Positions 54,230 to 62,775 of a stretch of DNA of 64,000 nt are shown piece after piece. Under the pieces are notes generated by a model, which worked only from the letters and a program-made list of their open reading frames with translations, had not been told where the DNA came from and did no database searches. The position numbers and the translations under genes are program-made. How positions within the stretch are numbered: position 1 is the stretch's first letter; every line of letters begins with the position of its first letter. The DNA is from an uncultured Clostridia bacterium (GTDB lineage Bacteria; Bacillota; Clostridia; Christensenellales; Borkfalkiaceae): the NCBI GenBank assembly GCA_947625555.1, contig CANQOT010000001.1, positions 1-64,000 of the forward strand, written 5' to 3'.

Positions 54230-55312
54230 TCAATCGAAGTATCCCTTGGCGGCGAGGAGTTCGGCGAGGAGCACGCCTCCGCCCGCCGCACCCCGCAGGG
54301 TGTTGTGCGAACAGCCGATAAATTTCCAGTCGAACACGGTGTCCTCCCGCAGCCGTCCCGCCGTCACCGCCATGCCCTTTTCGCACATTCTGTCGAGTTT
54401 GGGCTGGGGGCGGTCGGGTTCTTCATAATAACGGAGGAACTGTTTGGGCGCAGAGGGGAGGCAAAGCCGCTGCGGTTCGCCGCAAAAGCTCTCCCACGCC
54501 GAGAGGATCTCCTCCTTCGACGGCTTTTTCGCGAAGGAGACGAACACCGCGGCCGTGTGCCCGTCGGAGACGGGAACGCGCACGCATTGCGCCGAAATGC
54601 GGGGCTTCTTGGCATCTACAACGACGCCGCCCTGCACCTTTCCCCAAATTTTAAGGGGCTCGCGCTCGCTCTTTTCCTCTTCCCCGCCGATGTAGGGGAT
54701 GATGTTATCCACGATTTCGGGCATCGTCTCGAAGGTCTTGCCCGCCCCGGAGATCGCCTGATAGGTGCACACGGCGACCTCTTTGAGCCCGAATGCGCGC
54801 AGGGGCGTAAGAAGGGGGACGTAGGATTGCAGCGAGCAGTTGCTCTTGACGGCGATGAACCCCCGCTGGGTGCCGAGGCGCCGCCTTTGCGCCGCGATGA
54901 CCGCGAGATGTGCGGGGTTGACCTCGGGAATGATCATGGGCACATCGGGCGTCATGCGGTGGGCGGAATTATTGGAGACGACGGGGATCTCGCAGCGCGC
55001 ATATTCCTCTTCGAGGGCGGCCGTCTCTTCCCTGCCCATATTGACGGCGCAGAACACGAAGTCCACCTTGCCCGCGAGAGCGGCGACGTCTGCCCCGTCC
55101 CGCAAGATCATCTCCCGCGCATAGGCGGGAATGGGGGAGGGCTGTACCCACCGCCCTTGTACGGCCTCGGCGTAGGGCCTCCCCGCGTTTTTCTTGCTCG
55201 CGAGGAGCACGGCGGGCTCGAACCACGGGTGGTTTTCGAGCAGGGAGACGAACTTTTGGCCGACGGTGCCCGTCGAGCCGACGATGCCGACGCGATATCT
55301 TCTTTTTTGCAT
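54230..55312 (-). CDS. asd: Aspartate-semialdehyde dehydrogenase
   Basis: It reduces aspartyl phosphate to aspartate semialdehyde with NADPH. The 360-residue protein has GSTGTVGQ at 12-19, catalytic Cys159 in KSNCSLQ and His252 in RVPVSDGH. The length and the SNCSLQ context suit the archaeal/fungal-like class rather than the short Gram-negative form. It is first in the operon. A ~240-nt leader with a lysine riboswitch precedes it. Upstream lysC and downstream dapD/dapL genes are not in the window. Confidence 0.93.
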   Translation of the reverse strand: MQKRRYRVGIVGSTGTVGQKFVSLLENHPWFEPAVLLASKKNAGRPYAEAVQGRWVQPSPIPAYAREMILRDGADVAALAGKVDFVFCAVNMGREETAALEEEYARCEIPVVSNNSAHRMTPDVPMIIPEVNPAHLAVIAAQRRRLGTQRGFIAVKSNCSLQSYVPLLTPLRAFGLKEVAVCTYQAISGAGKTFETMPEIVDNIIPYIGGEEEKSEREPLKIWGKVQGGVVVDAKKPRISAQCVRVPVSDGHTAAVFVSFAKKPSKEEILSAWESFCGEPQRLCLPSAPKQFLRYYEEPDRPQPKLDRMCEKGMAVTAGRLREDTVFDWKFIGCSHNTLRGAAGGGVLLAELLAAKGYFD

Positions 55313-55394
55313 AGCGTTCTCCGAAATGAAAACGAGGCGGGCGCGCCGTCTCGTTGAAGTCTATAAAGACATTGCCGAAAAAGCGCTTCACCGC

Positions 55395-55543
55395 GGGGTG
55401 ACAGGAAGGCGGGTATTCTCCCGCAGACCCAACGCGCCGCGCAAGGAATAAGGCGCGTTTCGGCGGCGATACCCTTTCTTCCGCATTCACGGGGATCTCC
55501 TGCCATCCCTCCCGCGGAGTACTCTTGTTCGGCCGCTCCTCTT
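55395..55543 (-). promoter_or_regulatory. Lysine riboswitch (L box) of the asd operon
   Basis: Read on the minus strand, the leader shows core elements of the lysine riboswitch in order. These are AGAGGAGCGGCC near the 5' end (55542), AACAAGAGTA, a GGxGG...GTGAAT segment, GAAAGGGTATCGCCG with CCGAA, and a distal GGGTCTG. They sit about 10 nt after the predicted transcription start and 80 nt or more before asd. High lysine should lower expression. I see no textbook terminator after it, only GCG/CGC followed by TTTTT near 55380, so the output mode is unsure. Confidence 0.82.
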
Positions 55544-55556
55544 TTTAGCAAAATCG

Positions 55557-55585
55557 ATTTTACCATAGGCTATCGGAAAAATCAA
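55557..55585 (-). promoter_or_regulatory. Promoter of the asd-dapA-dapB operon
   Basis: Minus strand TTGATT (55580-55585), a 17-bp spacer and TAAAAT (55557-55562), with TG before the -10 box. Confidence 0.78.
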
Positions 55586-55606
55586 TCAATTTTGCCTTAT
55601 TTTTCA

Positions 55607-55635
55607 TTGAAAAAATTTCGCGCATGTGTTATAAT
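55607..55635 (+). promoter_or_regulatory. Promoter of the 55690-61092 operon
   Basis: TTGAAA (55607-55612), a 17-bp spacer and TATAAT (55630-55635). Confidence 0.82.
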
Positions 55636-55689
55636 GACGAATAGGGCGGTGTCGCCGCCCGAAATTCGGCACATTCGCGGAGTTGAACT

Positions 55690-56973
55690 ATGGCAGAAAA
55701 ACGCAGGGGTGCGGTATCGCGCTGGCTGGAAGGGAAGGAATACGAGGGCGATATCGTCCGCACCGTTCCCCCGACGGGGCGCATCCGCCTGTTTTGGGAT
55801 ACATTCAAGGGCAGATTCGGTCGGCTCATCTTGGTCAATTTCCTGATGATCCTCTTCTTCCTGCCCCTGATCGCCGTACTCTTCTACCGCGTCATGAGCA
55901 TCGGCGGGCAGCAGACGTTGGGCCCGTGGGGCTCGGGTCTCGGCGTGGGCTATCCCATCGTGCCCGACGTGACGGGGGTCTACGAGCTCATGATCCTCCG
56001 CTCCGATCTCATCTTCTTTGCCCTCCTCATTCCCTGCCTTCTCATCGGCGGCATCGGCCTCGCGGGAGGGGCATACCTTACGCGCAACCTCATCCGCACC
56101 GAGGGCATCTTCATCTTCAAAGATTTTCTCCGCGGGATCAAGCGGGGATTTTGGAGCGTTTTCGAGGCCGCGTTCATTTTCAGCCTCATCCTGTTTTTGG
56201 CGCGCTATACGGGCAATCTCGCCGATTACTATGTCGCAAGAAGCCTTCCCATGTCGGGCTGGCTTATCGCCTCCAAGGTGATCGGCTATCTCCTCGTCGC
56301 GCTCTTTTCCGTCATCTGCCTTTGGATGATCGGCCTCGGGACGAGCTATAAACTCGGCCCGTGGGCGCTCTTCAAGAACGCCTTCGTGTTGTCCTTCGGC
56401 ACCTTCCCGCAGACGGTGCTCTTCGCGGCCCTTGCCGTATGGCCCGTCTTTCTCGTCATCTTCACTTCGGGGTTCTGGTCGCTCCTCGGCATCTTTTTGT
56501 TCATTCTCTTCGGCTTCTCGTATGCCTGCCTCGTGTGGATGGACTATGCCGATTGGGCGTTCGATAAGTTCGTGAGCCCGCCCGCCGTACCCACCCCCAA
56601 GGAGGAGGCGAAGGCGGCCGCACGCGATGTTACCGAGGCCCGCGAGGATGTCCAGCGGCTCATCTTCTCGCACGGGAAGTCCGACCTTGCCTCCCGTCCG
56701 CTCCGTCCCATCGACGACGGCGCGGGGATCTACCGCCTGCCCGAGAAGTTCTCCCGCGACGACCTCAAAAAACTCAACGACAGCAAGGCGAACATGCAGC
56801 GCGAGATCGACGAATATGTCGAAGCGCACAAAAACGATCCCCAATATGTGGAATACAACCGCCTCTTCGAGGAGCGCGAGCGCGCCTTGCAGGAAGCGCA
56901 AAAGGCCAAGGATAAGAAGAACAAGAAGAAGTCGCCCAAGCCGCCCAAACTTCTCACGGGCGGAAAGAAGTGA
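55690..56973 (+). CDS. DUF624/YesL-like membrane protein with long C-terminal tail
   Basis: The 427-residue protein has an N-terminal cytoplasmic segment, then about six hydrophobic helices between residues 45 and 290. GGAYLTRNLIR and DFLRGIKRGFW in the middle are typical of DUF624 (YesL) proteins. A ~130-residue charged, coiled-coil-prone tail ends in a Lys-rich stretch (KKNKKKSPKPPK). Function in the family is unknown. The CGGAG site lies before the ATG. It is the first gene of an operon in which the next stop and start overlap (TGATG). Confidence 0.8.
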   Translation: MAEKRRGAVSRWLEGKEYEGDIVRTVPPTGRIRLFWDTFKGRFGRLILVNFLMILFFLPLIAVLFYRVMSIGGQQTLGPWGSGLGVGYPIVPDVTGVYELMILRSDLIFFALLIPCLLIGGIGLAGGAYLTRNLIRTEGIFIFKDFLRGIKRGFWSVFEAAFIFSLILFLARYTGNLADYYVARSLPMSGWLIASKVIGYLLVALFSVICLWMIGLGTSYKLGPWALFKNAFVLSFGTFPQTVLFAALAVWPVFLVIFTSGFWSLLGIFLFILFGFSYACLVWMDYADWAFDKFVSPPAVPTPKEEAKAAARDVTEAREDVQRLIFSHGKSDLASRPLRPIDDGAGIYRLPEKFSRDDLKKLNDSKANMQREIDEYVEAHKNDPQYVEYNRLFEERERALQEAQKAKDKKNKKKSPKPPKLLTGGKK

Positions 56974-57716
56974 TGGGGGCAGACGCGATGTCGCACGCCT
57001 ACGACTTTCTTGCCGATTGGTTCGAGATCCTGAATGACGACTGCGACTATCCCCAATGGTCGCAGTATTTTATTGAGGGGCTTTCCCGTCTCGGCGCGGG
57101 GAAGAAGGGCATGGAGCTCGGTTGCGGGAGCGGCGCTTTTTCGCGCGCGCTCGCAAGGGCGGGCTACGAGATGACGGGGGCCGACCTCTCCCTTCCCATG
57201 CTTACGAAGGGGAAGGCGCTCGCGGCGGAAGAGGGGCTCCGCATCCGCTTCTTGCAGGCCGACGCCCGCACGGTCCGTTCGATAGAAAAGTTCGACTTCA
57301 TCCTCTCGCCCAACGACTGTTATAATTATATGCCGCCATCCGCGCTCGTGTCCGCCTTCCGCCATGCCGCGGCCTGCCTCAAAAAGGGCGGGATCTTTTG
57401 GTTCGACGTGAGTTCCCCGTGCAAGCTGCGCAACAAAGTTGCAAATAATATGTTCGCCGACGACCGCGACGACGTGACCTACCTCTGCTTTTCTGCGCTT
57501 TCGGACGATCGCGTGGACCTCGACGTGACCCTGTTCGTCAAAGAACGGAACGGCGCCTATTCCCGCTTCGACGAAAAGCATACGCAATATATCCACGAAG
57601 AGGGCGACATTTTGGCGGCCCTCGTGCAGGCGGGCTTTACCGTCGAGAGGGTCGAAGGGCACCTCGGCGAGGACAAAGAGGGCTCCGACAGGTGGAATTT
57701 CATATGCAGAAGATAA
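56973..57716 (+). CDS. Class I SAM-dependent methyltransferase
   Basis: The ~247-residue protein has a Rossmann methyltransferase fold. Motif I is MELGCGSGAFSRALA (about residue 47), then an acidic ADLS, LQADARTV, and motif IV-like FDFILSPNDCYNYM. The family acts on varied small molecules or RNA; the substrate is not evident. The ATG at 56973 overlaps the previous stop by one base. A second ATG at 56988 with a GGGGG site eight bases upstream gives MSHAYDFLADWF and is about as likely. Its 3' end overlaps hslO by 13 bp. Confidence 0.85.
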   Translation: MGADAMSHAYDFLADWFEILNDDCDYPQWSQYFIEGLSRLGAGKKGMELGCGSGAFSRALARAGYEMTGADLSLPMLTKGKALAAEEGLRIRFLQADARTVRSIEKFDFILSPNDCYNYMPPSALVSAFRHAAACLKKGGIFWFDVSSPCKLRNKVANNMFADDRDDVTYLCFSALSDDRVDLDVTLFVKERNGAYSRFDEKHTQYIHEEGDILAALVQAGFTVERVEGHLGEDKEGSDRWNFICRR

Positions 57717-58591
57717 GCTATATCTTAAAAACGCTCATATTCGGCGGGGAGGTCTCCCTCGCCGTTTGCGATACGACGGCGCTCGTGCGCGAAGCCATCC
57801 GCCGTCATCACCTCTCGCCCGTCGCCGCGGCGGCATTGGGGCGTACCATGTCCGCGACGGCCTACCTTTGCAGTTGGTTGAAGGACGAGGAAAGTTCGCT
57901 CTCCGTCACCGTCGCAGGGGACGGCGCGGGCGGCAAGATCTGCGTTGCGGGGGACGGCGCGCTGCACCTTCGCGGCTTTGCGGAGCGTCCCGAAGTCTCC
58001 CTTCCCCCGAGAGCGGACGGCAAGCTCGACGTAGGGGGCTTTGTCGGCCGTTGCGGGACGCTCACCGTCATCCGCGACGACGGGGAAGGCATTCCCTTCG
58101 TTGGGACGAGCGAGCTCGTCTCGGGCGAGATCGCAGAGGATATTTCCGCCTACTTTCTCACGAGCGAACAGCGTCCCACGGCGGTCGCGCTCGGGGTGAA
58201 GATCGCACCGGACGGCGATTGCATCGCGGCGGGCGGGGTCTTTTTACAGCCTCTCCCGGGGGCCTCGGAAGAGGCTATCGCGCGCGCCGAGGAGGCCATA
58301 GCGGGCTTTTCGCGCATCTCCTCGCGCATCGAGGAAGAGGGGGCCGAACGCATCGTAGCATCCTTTTCGCCCGAGACGGACGCAGAAAGGCGGGAGATCT
58401 TTTTCCGCTGCCACTGTTCGCGGGAGCGCATTTCCTCCGTCATTGCCTCGCTCGGCAAGCAAGAGGCGGAGAATATCATAAGGGAGCAGGGCAAGATCTC
58501 GGTCTATTGCCACTACTGCAACACGACGTACGATTTCACCGGGGAAGAGGTCGCAGCGATCTTTTCCGAAGAGGGGAAACATGAAGGATAA
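57704..58591 (+). CDS. hslO: Redox-regulated chaperone Hsp33
   Basis: Hsp33 is a holdase activated when its zinc-bound cysteines are oxidised. The 295-residue protein has the N-terminal chaperone domain and a C-terminal redox switch with the four cysteines in C-x-C-x30-C-x-x-C spacing (CHC ... CHYC). The spacing is normal for the family. The start MQKISYIL is chosen because AGGTGG lies eight bases before the ATG; four extra upstream residues are possible. It overlaps both neighbours, so translation is coupled within the operon. Confidence 0.95.
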   Translation: MQKISYILKTLIFGGEVSLAVCDTTALVREAIRRHHLSPVAAAALGRTMSATAYLCSWLKDEESSLSVTVAGDGAGGKICVAGDGALHLRGFAERPEVSLPPRADGKLDVGGFVGRCGTLTVIRDDGEGIPFVGTSELVSGEIAEDISAYFLTSEQRPTAVALGVKIAPDGDCIAAGGVFLQPLPGASEEAIARAEEAIAGFSRISSRIEEEGAERIVASFSPETDAERREIFFRCHCSRERISSVIASLGKQEAENIIREQGKISVYCHYCNTTYDFTGEEVAAIFSEEGKHEG

Positions 58592-60236
58592 CGTGAGACG
58601 GCTGCAATTTGACGACGAATTTCTCCTCGAAAGCGCGGAGAAGCGCTTCGACGAGGGGGATTATTTCGGCGCGCTCAAAATGCTCAATAAGCGCGAGGAG
58701 ATGAACGATCCTCTCGCCGACGCCTATGCGGTCTACGCCGACATCTACGAGGCACTCGAGCTCTGGTCGCTCGCCGCCGACGCATGGTTCCGCTTCCTCG
58801 ATACCTGCAACGAGGCCGATTTTTCCGAGGGCTACGAGGGGCTCGCCATTTGCTTCATGAATATGGGCAACGAGCTGCAATCGGGCATCTACTATCACCG
58901 CGCCCTCACGACGGACGGGCTCTCCGAGGACGATCTCGACGAACTCTTCGAGCCCCGCGAGGAGCGGCCCCGCCTCCGCCTCGTCCATTCGGCGGGGGAA
59001 CCTGCCGCCGATCCCGAGGCCATTGCCGAGGGGCTGGCGCTTCTGCGCGTCGGCGAGCTCGAACAGGCAAAGAACGCCTTTTCGGAGGTGGAAGAGGAGA
59101 GCGCCGACTACCCCTCCGCGCAGGGGCTCGCAGCGATGTGTTCCCTCATGCTCGGCGACGAGAAGGGGGCCGAGGAGGCCTGTAAGGAGCTCGTCGCGAA
59201 ATTCCCCGAAAACGTGCAGGTCCTCACGACCTATTGCGCCGTTCTCGGCGCGCAGGAGAGGCCCGAAGAGGCGAGGGAGATCGCGCGGCGGCTCTCCCAA
59301 GTGGATGCCACCTCGACGGACGACCTCTACCGCGTCGCCACGGCCCTCTGCGAGACGGGCCTCGACGAGCTCGCGAAGGAGAAGCTCGAACTCCTCAAAA
59401 AGCGCCTTCCCTACGACGAGAACGTCCTGTGGTTCCATGCGGTCGCTTCCTTCCGCGTCGGCGATGTCGACGCCGCGATCGCCTCGTTGGAGCTCCTCAC
59501 CCTCCTCTTCCCGCGAAAGGCCGTTGCGCTCCGCTATCTCGAAAATATGCGCCGCGTCCGCGACGGGGAAGGGGAAGTCAAGATCAACTATTTTTACCGT
59601 CTGCCCGAGGATCAGTACAGGGGCGTCGCGTCTTTCTTTTTGAAGGCGAACGCCCTCGACGCGAAGGAGGGGGAAGAACTTGCCAAGGGCGAAACGTTCA
59701 AAGAGAATTTCCGCCTCGCCTTCGACGAGATGGAGGGGCGCGACGACAAGTTGCAGATGCTCGCCTCGAAGGTGGCCGTCCGCTTCCGCGCCGACGCCCT
59801 CATCCGCGACGTCCTCCTCAACTGCGACGGCGACGAGATCGTCAAATTCTCCATCTTGCACGACCTCGTCTGCCGCAACGAGGATAATTCCTTCGGCACC
59901 GTCATCTGTAATCTCTATAAGGAATTTTTCATGCACGAGATCGAGATCGGCAAAAGGAAGGGCGGGGCGTTCATGCAGGCCTTTGCCGACGTCTATTCCA
60001 AGTACGCCCTTCTCGGCGAGGAATACGAGCGCAAGATCTGCGCGGCGGGGGAGGACCTCTACTACGCCCTCTCCGAAGCGGGCGCATGGGAGCTCTTCGA
60101 CGAACGGAACGCTCTCGCCGCCGCCATCTACCGCGAGGCGCGCATGCGCAAGGGCGAGCGCTCCTTTGCGGAGGTGTGCAAGCTGTTTGATGCGGATCGC
60201 GTCACCGCCGAGCACATTCTCAACTATATGATGTAG
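58581..60236 (+). CDS. Tetratricopeptide-repeat protein
   Basis: The 551-residue soluble, acidic protein is almost wholly helical. TPR-like units are visible at about 15-110 and 150-330 (for example GDYFGALKMLNKRE and EQAKNAFSEVEEES). The C-terminal ~220 residues are unrecognised. No enzyme motif, signal peptide or membrane helix is seen; it is probably a scaffold. Its ATG overlaps the hslO stop by 11 bases and has a GAGGGGAAA site. It ends seven bases before the next gene. Confidence 0.8.
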   Translation: MKDNVRRLQFDDEFLLESAEKRFDEGDYFGALKMLNKREEMNDPLADAYAVYADIYEALELWSLAADAWFRFLDTCNEADFSEGYEGLAICFMNMGNELQSGIYYHRALTTDGLSEDDLDELFEPREERPRLRLVHSAGEPAADPEAIAEGLALLRVGELEQAKNAFSEVEEESADYPSAQGLAAMCSLMLGDEKGAEEACKELVAKFPENVQVLTTYCAVLGAQERPEEAREIARRLSQVDATSTDDLYRVATALCETGLDELAKEKLELLKKRLPYDENVLWFHAVASFRVGDVDAAIASLELLTLLFPRKAVALRYLENMRRVRDGEGEVKINYFYRLPEDQYRGVASFFLKANALDAKEGEELAKGETFKENFRLAFDEMEGRDDKLQMLASKVAVRFRADALIRDVLLNCDGDEIVKFSILHDLVCRNEDNSFGTVICNLYKEFFMHEIEIGKRKGGAFMQAFADVYSKYALLGEEYERKICAAGEDLYYALSEAGAWELFDERNALAAAIYREARMRKGERSFAEVCKLFDADRVTAEHILNYMM

Positions 60237-60243
60237 GAGCATT

Positions 60244-61092
60244 ATGGGAAAACTCATTGATTTCGACGGCCTCTTCGAGGAAAAACTTACCGAATATATG
60301 AGGCGCATGCGCGGCAAATATACCGAGGAGCAGTGGGAGGAGATCATTCCCAAGCTCTACCGCGAGTTCGGCGATACTTATATCCCGCGCGCGAAAAATA
60401 CGCCCAAGGGATACTATGCCGCTATGGCGGACGGGGAGCTCATCGACCTACTCATCCGCCACGAGGAAGAGGGGGTACCCGTCTCCGACTATCTTTGCCG
60501 CGAGCTCGAGTCCCGCCCCGCGGCGGTGCTCTTGCCCCTCCTCTTTCGCAGCGAGCCCGCCCTCGTGACGCTCGCCGTCAATCTGCTCGGCCCGAACGAG
60601 GCGGCCTTTTCGGCCTATTTCGACCTGCTCGAAAGGGAGGGGACGTCGGAGGACGTCGCCGAGGCCGTCTGCGAAAAGCTCAAAGAGCATGCGGACGCCG
60701 CAAAGGAGAGGGCTCTCGCCCTTTGGAAGAGGGACGTGCGCACCGAACTCATGCTCGAGATCCTCTCCCGCGTGAAGGAGCGTTCCGACGAGGTATTCTC
60801 CATCCTTCTTGCGGCATTCAGGGAGAGCGGCGAAGAGATGCCCGTGCGCGCGGGCTATCTTGCAAGCTACGGCGATCCCCGCGCCCTCGACGCCCTCCTT
60901 TCCGTCATCGACAGGGAAGATATCAACTATCTCGAATACCGCGAACTCAAATACGCCATCGAAGCGCTCGGCGGGGAGTACGACCGCCCGCGCGACTTCT
61001 CGGAAGATCCCTACTATTTACAGCTCGAAAATTACCTGCGCGCGTCCCCCGAGGGCGACCCCGATCCTGCCATAACGCCGCAAAAGAAGTAG
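60244..61092 (+). CDS. HEAT-like helical repeat protein
   Basis: The 282-residue acidic, helical protein has short pairs of helices in its middle (for example VTLAVNLLGPNEAAFSAYFDLLE and later YGDPRALDALLSVID). This suggests HEAT/ARM-type repeats. No catalytic motif is seen. It is the last gene of the operon begun at 55690 and ends at a terminator. Its constant company with the TPR protein hints at a shared complex, by position only. Confidence 0.7.
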   Translation: MGKLIDFDGLFEEKLTEYMRRMRGKYTEEQWEEIIPKLYREFGDTYIPRAKNTPKGYYAAMADGELIDLLIRHEEEGVPVSDYLCRELESRPAAVLLPLLFRSEPALVTLAVNLLGPNEAAFSAYFDLLEREGTSEDVAEAVCEKLKEHADAAKERALALWKRDVRTELMLEILSRVKERSDEVFSILLAAFRESGEEMPVRAGYLASYGDPRALDALLSVIDREDINYLEYRELKYAIEALGGEYDRPRDFSEDPYYLQLENYLRASPEGDPDPAITPQKK

Positions 61093-61097
61093 ATATC

Positions 61098-61128
61098 TCC
61101 CGCCGCAAAGTGACTGCGGCGGGATTTT
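61098..61128 (+). terminator. Terminator of the 55690-61092 operon
   Basis: Perfect 10-bp stem TCCCGCCGCA/TGCGGCGGGA with a 7-nt loop and TTTT. Confidence 0.85.
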
Positions 61129-61130
61129 CA

Positions 61131-61160
61131 GTCATATCCGCGCCTTCGCCGTCATATCGT
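61131..61160 (+). promoter_or_regulatory. Candidate sigma-E promoter of spoIVA
   Basis: GTCATAT (61131-61137), a 15-bp spacer and CATATCGT (61153-61160) approximate the mother-cell sigma-E pattern. No housekeeping promoter of the quality seen elsewhere precedes this gene. Confidence 0.45.
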
Positions 61161-61189
61161 AACATAGCAAGAATTATGCGGAGGCGATT

Positions 61190-62656
61190 ATGAAATCATT
61201 CGGTGTTTACGAGGACGTGGCAGAGCGTACGGGCGGAGATATCTTTATCGGCGTAGTGGGTCCCGTGCGCACGGGCAAATCCACGTTCATCAAGAGGTTT
61301 ATGGAAGAGCTCGTGCTGCCGGGGATCGACGGCGCGAAGAAGCAGCGTTCCATCGACGAGCTCCCGCAATCGGCGGCGGGCAAGACGGTCATGACGACCG
61401 AGCCCAAATTCGTGCCTGAACAGGCGGCGGAGATCGCGGTGAAGGGGGCGGTCGCCCGCGTGCGCCTCATCGACTGCGTAGGCTTCCCCGTCGAAGGGGC
61501 GGTGGGCTTCGAGGAGGAGGGCGCTCCCCGCCTCGTCAAGACCCCTTGGAACGATTCGCCCGTGCCCTTCGAAGTTGCTGCCGAGGAGGGGACGCGCCGC
61601 GTCTGCCATGACCATTCCACCATCGCCATACTCGTGACGACGGACGGCTCGGTGACGGGCATTCCCCGCGCTTCGTACGAGGCGGCGGAGCAGAAGGCGT
61701 TCGACGAGCTCAAAGCCTCGCAAAAGCCCTTCGTCATTTTGCTCAACTGTAAGGACCCTGCGGCGTCGGAGGACCTGCGCGCCGCCCTCGAAGAGAAATA
61801 TGCGACGCCCGTCATCGCGGCCAACGCCGAAGAGATGGACGCCGAACAGGCCGCGGCGGTGCTCGAACGCATTCTCTATGAGTTCCCCGTCGTCTCCATC
61901 GATATCGATATCCCCGATTGGATGCGCATGCTCGACGCCGATACGCCCATCATTACCGAACTTCTGGAAGGCGTGCGCGACGTTGCGCCCAAGATCTGCA
62001 AGATGAGCGATTGCGCCCTCCTCGACACCCTGTTTTCGTCGAGCGGGAAGCTCGCCCCGCCCGTCTCCGTCCGCCTCGACGCCGCCACGGGCACTGCGCA
62101 GTGCAAGGTGGAAGCGCGCGAAGGCGTGTTCTTCGAGGTGCTCGGCGAGCAGTGCGGCGAGGACCTCTCCGACGAGGCCACCCTCATGAACTATGTGCTC
62201 ACCCTCGCCGAGGCGAAGCGGGTGTACGAGCGGGTGGGCAAGGCCTTCTGCGATGCGCAGGAATACGGCTACGGCATCGTCCCGCCCGAAGAGGTGGAGA
62301 TGAACCTCTCCGAGCCCCATCTCGTGAAGAAAAACGGCAGGGTGGGGGTGAATTTGCAGGCGGCGGCGCCCAGTTATCACATCATCCGCGTCGACCTTTC
62401 GGGCGAAGTGCGTCCCGCCGTCGGCACCCTCGAACAGAGCGAAGCCTTCGTCAAGAAACTCAACGAGGACCTCGCGGGCGACCCCGAGCGCGCATGGAAC
62501 ACCAGCATGTTCGGAAGGACGCTCAAAGAGATGCTCGGCGAAGAGCTCACCGTCAAGAACCGCTCGATGGGGGAGGCCGTCAGACGCAAGATGCGGCGCA
62601 CGGTCACAAGGATCGTCAACGAGGGGAAGGGCGGCGTCATCTGCATTCTCCTTTGA
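61190..62656 (+). CDS. spoIVA: Stage IV sporulation protein A
   Basis: SpoIVA is the ATPase that forms the base layer of the spore coat on the forespore surface in the mother cell. The 488-residue length matches the Bacillus subtilis protein. The Walker A is GPVRTGKST with Lys30. The N-terminal TRAFAC-type GTPase-like domain continues with DCVGFPV and CHDHSTIAILVTTDGS. The long helical middle and the C-terminal region ending GGVICILL are full length. GGAGG sits before the ATG. It is monocistronic between two terminators. It is the best evidence here that the organism forms endospores. Confidence 0.97.
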   Translation: MKSFGVYEDVAERTGGDIFIGVVGPVRTGKSTFIKRFMEELVLPGIDGAKKQRSIDELPQSAAGKTVMTTEPKFVPEQAAEIAVKGAVARVRLIDCVGFPVEGAVGFEEEGAPRLVKTPWNDSPVPFEVAAEEGTRRVCHDHSTIAILVTTDGSVTGIPRASYEAAEQKAFDELKASQKPFVILLNCKDPAASEDLRAALEEKYATPVIAANAEEMDAEQAAAVLERILYEFPVVSIDIDIPDWMRMLDADTPIITELLEGVRDVAPKICKMSDCALLDTLFSSSGKLAPPVSVRLDAATGTAQCKVEAREGVFFEVLGEQCGEDLSDEATLMNYVLTLAEAKRVYERVGKAFCDAQEYGYGIVPPEEVEMNLSEPHLVKKNGRVGVNLQAAAPSYHIIRVDLSGEVRPAVGTLEQSEAFVKKLNEDLAGDPERAWNTSMFGRTLKEMLGEELTVKNRSMGEAVRRKMRRTVTRIVNEGKGGVICILL

Positions 62657-62662
62657 ATTTTT

Positions 62663-62693
62663 GCCCGAACGACACCGTTCGGGCTTATTTTTT
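62663..62693 (+). terminator. Terminator of spoIVA
   Basis: 9-bp stem GCCCGAACG/CGTTCGGGC with an ACAC loop, then TTATTTTTT. Confidence 0.9.
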
Positions 62694-62713
62694 GCAAAAA
62701 ACTTGTTCAGTCC

Positions 62714-62742
62714 TTGACATATTTTCGACTGATGGGTATAAT
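62714..62742 (+). promoter_or_regulatory. Consensus promoter of the MscS gene
   Basis: TTGACA (62714-62719), a 17-bp spacer and TATAAT (62737-62742). Confidence 0.9.
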
Positions 62743-62775
62743 ATGCCATGAAATCATGGAAACGGAGGCATTCTC

